Below are positions 49,070 through 51,220 of a DNA stretch of 51,220 nucleotides, piece after piece. The notes beneath the pieces are model-generated. The model saw only the letters and a program-made list of their open reading frames with translations, was not told the DNA's origin and searched no databases. The stretch is from Burkholderiales bacterium. Lineage in GTDB: Bacteria; Pseudomonadota; Gammaproteobacteria; Burkholderiales; Burkholderiaceae_F. Position 1 is the stretch's first letter. Each line of letters opens with the position of its first letter. Location: NCBI GenBank assembly GCA_020248785.1, contig JADCGX010000225.1, positions 1-51,220 of the forward strand. Reading direction: 5' to 3'. A program made the position numbers and the translations under genes.

Positions 49070-49879
49070 GTGAGCGCATCCCCGCTGTTGAATGTCAACG
49101 GCATCGAGGTCATCTACAACCACGTGATCCTCGTGCTCAAGGGCGTGTCCCTGTCGGTGCCGCAAGGCGGCATCGTTGCGCTGCTGGGCGCCAACGGCGC
49201 CGGCAAGACGACCACGCTGCGCGCCGTGTCCAACCTGCTGGCCGGCGAGCGCGGCGAGGTCAGCAAGGGTTACATCGAGTACAAGGGCGAGCGGATCCAG
49301 GCGCTCACGGCCTACGACCTGGTCAAGCGCGGCGTGGTCCAGGTGATGGAGGGCCGGCGCTGCTTTGCCCACCTCACCGTCGAGGAGAACCTGCTGACCG
49401 GCGCCTACGCGCGCGGCGCCGCCCGCAGCGAGGTGGCGGCCGACCTGGAGAAGGTCTACACGTTCTTCCCGCGCCTGAAGCAGCGCCGCCAGTCGCAGTC
49501 GGGCTACACCTCGGGCGGCGAGCAGCAGATGACCGCCATCGGCCGCGCCCTGATGGCGCGGCCCGACATGATCCTGCTCGACGAGCCTTCGATGGGCCTG
49601 GCGCCGCAGGTGGTCGAGGAGATCTTCGGCATCGTGCAGAGCCTCAACGAGAAGGAGAAGGTGTCCTTCCTGCTGGCCGAGCAGAACACCAACATCGCGC
49701 TGCGCTATGCGCACTACGGCTACATCCTCGAAAGCGGCCGCGTCGTGATGGACGGCGCGGCCCGCGAGCTGGCCGAGAACGAGGACGTCAAGGAGTTCTA
49801 TCTCGGCGTCTCCGGCGAGGGGCGCAAGAGCTTCAAGGACTCCAAGTTCTATCGCCGCCGCAAGCGCTGGCTTGCATGA
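49070..49879 (+). CDS. LivF-type ABC ATP-binding protein
   Basis: GTG at 49070, 8 bp after GGAG, gives 269 residues; the frame extends further upstream but through the hairpin region. Walker A is GANGAGKTT, Walker B ILLDEPSMGLAPQ, signature YTSGGEQQM and the LivF phrase VQVMEGRRCFAHLTVEENLL. A basic C-terminal tail (FKDSKFYRRRKRWLA) is unusual for LivF but common in this type of cluster. Its stop overlaps the next ATG (ATGA). Confidence 0.94.
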   Translation: MSASPLLNVNGIEVIYNHVILVLKGVSLSVPQGGIVALLGANGAGKTTTLRAVSNLLAGERGEVSKGYIEYKGERIQALTAYDLVKRGVVQVMEGRRCFAHLTVEENLLTGAYARGAARSEVAADLEKVYTFFPRLKQRRQSQSGYTSGGEQQMTAIGRALMARPDMILLDEPSMGLAPQVVEEIFGIVQSLNEKEKVSFLLAEQNTNIALRYAHYGYILESGRVVMDGAARELAENEDVKEFYLGVSGEGRKSFKDSKFYRRRKRWLA

Positions 49880-51105
49880 CCGGTCACCTCGACGCGCGCG
49901 AGACGCGCGACCCCGCCGCGCGCGAGCGCGAACTGCTGGCGCGCCTGCCGGCGCTCGTCGAGTCGGCGCTGCGGGCGCCCGGCTGGCAGCAGCACCTGGG
50001 CGCCATCGACCCGCGCGCCATCGACTCGCGCACCGCCCTGGCGCAACTGCCCCTGCTGCGCAAGAGCGAGCTCACGCGGCTGCAGAAGGAGTCGCCGCCC
50101 TTCGGCGGCTTCGTGCCCGGGCCGGTGCAGGCCTACGGCCGCCTGTTCTCCTCGCCCGGCCCGATCTACGAGCCGGAGGGGCGCCACGACGATCCTTGGC
50201 GCGCCGCACGCGGCCTGTACGCGGCCGGCTTTCGCGCGGGCGACATCGTGCTCAACACGTTCTCGTATCACCTGGTGCCGGGCGGCTTCATCCTCGACAG
50301 CGGCGCGCGCGCGCTCGGTTGCGCGGTGATTCCGGCCGGTCCGGGCAATACCGAGCAGCAGCTCGACCTGATCGCGCAGCTCAGGCCGACGGCCTACACC
50401 GGGACGCCCGACTTCCTCAAGATCCTGCTCGATGCGGCGGCCAGCGCCGGGCGCGACGCGAGTTCCATCGGCAAGGCAGTGGTCTCGGGCGCAGCCTTTC
50501 CGCCGACCCTGCAGGCCGAGATCAAGGCCCGCGGCATCGATGCCTACCAGCTCTATGCGGTGGCCGATCTCGGCGTGGTCGCCTACGAGACCGCGGCGCG
50601 CGCCGGCATGGTGGTCATGGAGGACGTGCTGCTGGAAGTGGTGCGCCCCGGGACCGGCGAGCCGGTGCCCGACGGCGAAGTGGGCGAAGTGGTGGTCACT
50701 TCATTCGACCCGGAGCATCCGTGGATCCGCCTGGCCCTGGGCGACCTGACGGCCGTGCTGCCGGGCGGCTCGCCCTGCGGCCGCACCAACACCCGCATCA
50801 AGGGCTGGATGGGCCGTGCCGACCAGACCACCAAGGTCAAGGGCATGTTCGTGCGCCCCGAACAGGTGGCCGACGTCATCAAGCGCCACCCCGGCGCGCA
50901 GCGCGGGCGGCTCGTCGTGGGGCGGCAGGGCGAGACCGATACGATGACGCTCAAGGTGGAGGTCGCCCATCCGGCTGCCGATCTGCAAGGCGCGCTGGCC
51001 GACAGCCTGCGTGCCGTCACCAAGCTCGGCGGCGCCGTGGAACTCGTGACGCCGGGTAGCCTGCCGAACGACGGCAAGGTCATCGAGGACGCGCGTACGT
51101 ACTAG
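49876..51105 (+). CDS. Phenylacetate-CoA ligase-like AMP-forming enzyme
   Basis: The 409-residue protein follows the PaaK pattern: LPLLRKSELTRLQKESPPFG, LFSSPGPIYEPEGR, LNTFSYHLVPGGFILDSGAR, VIPAGPGNTEQQLDLI and YTGTPDFLKILLD. Late motifs are EVVVTSFDPEHPWIRLALGD and RTNTRIKGWMGRADQTTKVKG. It has an AMP-binding and a small C-terminal domain. PaaK-type ligases activate phenylacetate or related aromatic acids. It closes the operon opened by a different acyl-CoA synthetase. Confidence 0.9.
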   Translation: MTGHLDARETRDPAARERELLARLPALVESALRAPGWQQHLGAIDPRAIDSRTALAQLPLLRKSELTRLQKESPPFGGFVPGPVQAYGRLFSSPGPIYEPEGRHDDPWRAARGLYAAGFRAGDIVLNTFSYHLVPGGFILDSGARALGCAVIPAGPGNTEQQLDLIAQLRPTAYTGTPDFLKILLDAAASAGRDASSIGKAVVSGAAFPPTLQAEIKARGIDAYQLYAVADLGVVAYETAARAGMVVMEDVLLEVVRPGTGEPVPDGEVGEVVVTSFDPEHPWIRLALGDLTAVLPGGSPCGRTNTRIKGWMGRADQTTKVKGMFVRPEQVADVIKRHPGAQRGRLVVGRQGETDTMTLKVEVAHPAADLQGALADSLRAVTKLGGAVELVTPGSLPNDGKVIEDARTY

Positions 51106-51173
51106 TGTAGTGCGCTCAAAGTCATAGAACCTACGGACGCCGGCACGCTGCAATGTCCCAGCAGGCTGGAGCG

Positions 51174-51220
51174 ATGCGGGTTGCCAAGCAGATCGAACTC
51201 GAAGCGCAGGTGGAGCGGCA
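51174..51220 (+). CDS. IS630-type transposase, 5' end only (partial at window edge)
   Basis: CTGGAG precedes ATG 51174, which reads MRVAKQIELEAQVER to the window end. The opening MRVA...IEL fits one branch of IS630-family transposases. The element would begin just after the TAG stop of the ligase (51103-51105). Only 15 full codons are visible. Confidence 0.5.
   Translation, partial: MRVAKQIELEAQVER

Overview
The window is GC-rich throughout and has short intergenic gaps and ATGA/TGATG gene overlaps. It carries a Bug-type tricarboxylate receptor, a Liv-type ABC transporter framed by two acyl-CoA ligases, an Mpo1-like membrane protein and a Tex protein. Together these suggest a betaproteobacterial chromosome (Burkholderiales or Rhodocyclales style). 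This is inference from gene content; there is no rRNA or other phylogenetic marker here, and no tRNA, rRNA or CRISPR array was seen.

Layout. 1-9.5 kb: the 5' end of an IS630-type transposase at the edge, then tex, an NnrU-family membrane protein, a membrane-anchored ClpP/crotonase-fold protein, a SoxX-like cytochrome c, and a minus-strand three-gene operon (ATP-grasp ligase, SAM methyltransferase, LTA-synthase/sulfatase-type membrane enzyme). 9.6-18 kb: small envelope proteins, a hemerythrin, a thioredoxin-like protein, a GNAT, an O-methyltransferase broken by one in-frame TAG, an alpha/beta hydrolase, an Mpo1-like protein, a Bug receptor and a VOC protein. 18-27.5 kb is an accessory zone: an MFS transporter flanked by two inverted 176-bp MITE-like elements, a double-glycine-leader peptide gene interrupted by one of them, a duplicated gene with one decayed copy, amtB with an unknown partner gene, and two toxin-antitoxin loci (VapBC and an unusual Phd-like/CcdB pair). 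27.5-33.1 kb: a LysE exporter, an Ig-domain lipoprotein, a membrane protein and a NitT/TauT-type ABC importer. 33.2-41.2 kb: two tandem membrane-spanning Ser/Thr kinases, a paralogue of the 29-kb membrane protein, a lipoprotein and an ECF-type sigma factor, probably a signalling island. 41.3-51.1 kb: a Crp/Fnr regulator divergent from an acyl-CoA synthetase/LivGHM/binding protein/LivF/second ligase operon, probably for uptake and CoA activation of an organic (perhaps aromatic) acid. The right edge enters another IS630-type transposase.

The most interesting structure is the mobile-element layer. I see three short non-autonomous element families. Family A is one 189-bp copy. Family B is two 176-bp copies with 5-bp target duplications. 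Family C is two copies of about 250-275 bp. Families A and C sit at CTAG tetramers that overlap the stop codons of neighbouring genes. Removing one family B element plus one target duplication (181 bp) restores the frame of a 53-codon gene for a small peptide with a textbook double-glycine leader. Removing the other restores a 16-bp head-to-tail tandem repeat in front of the MFS gene. All calls are by eye, without database searches.
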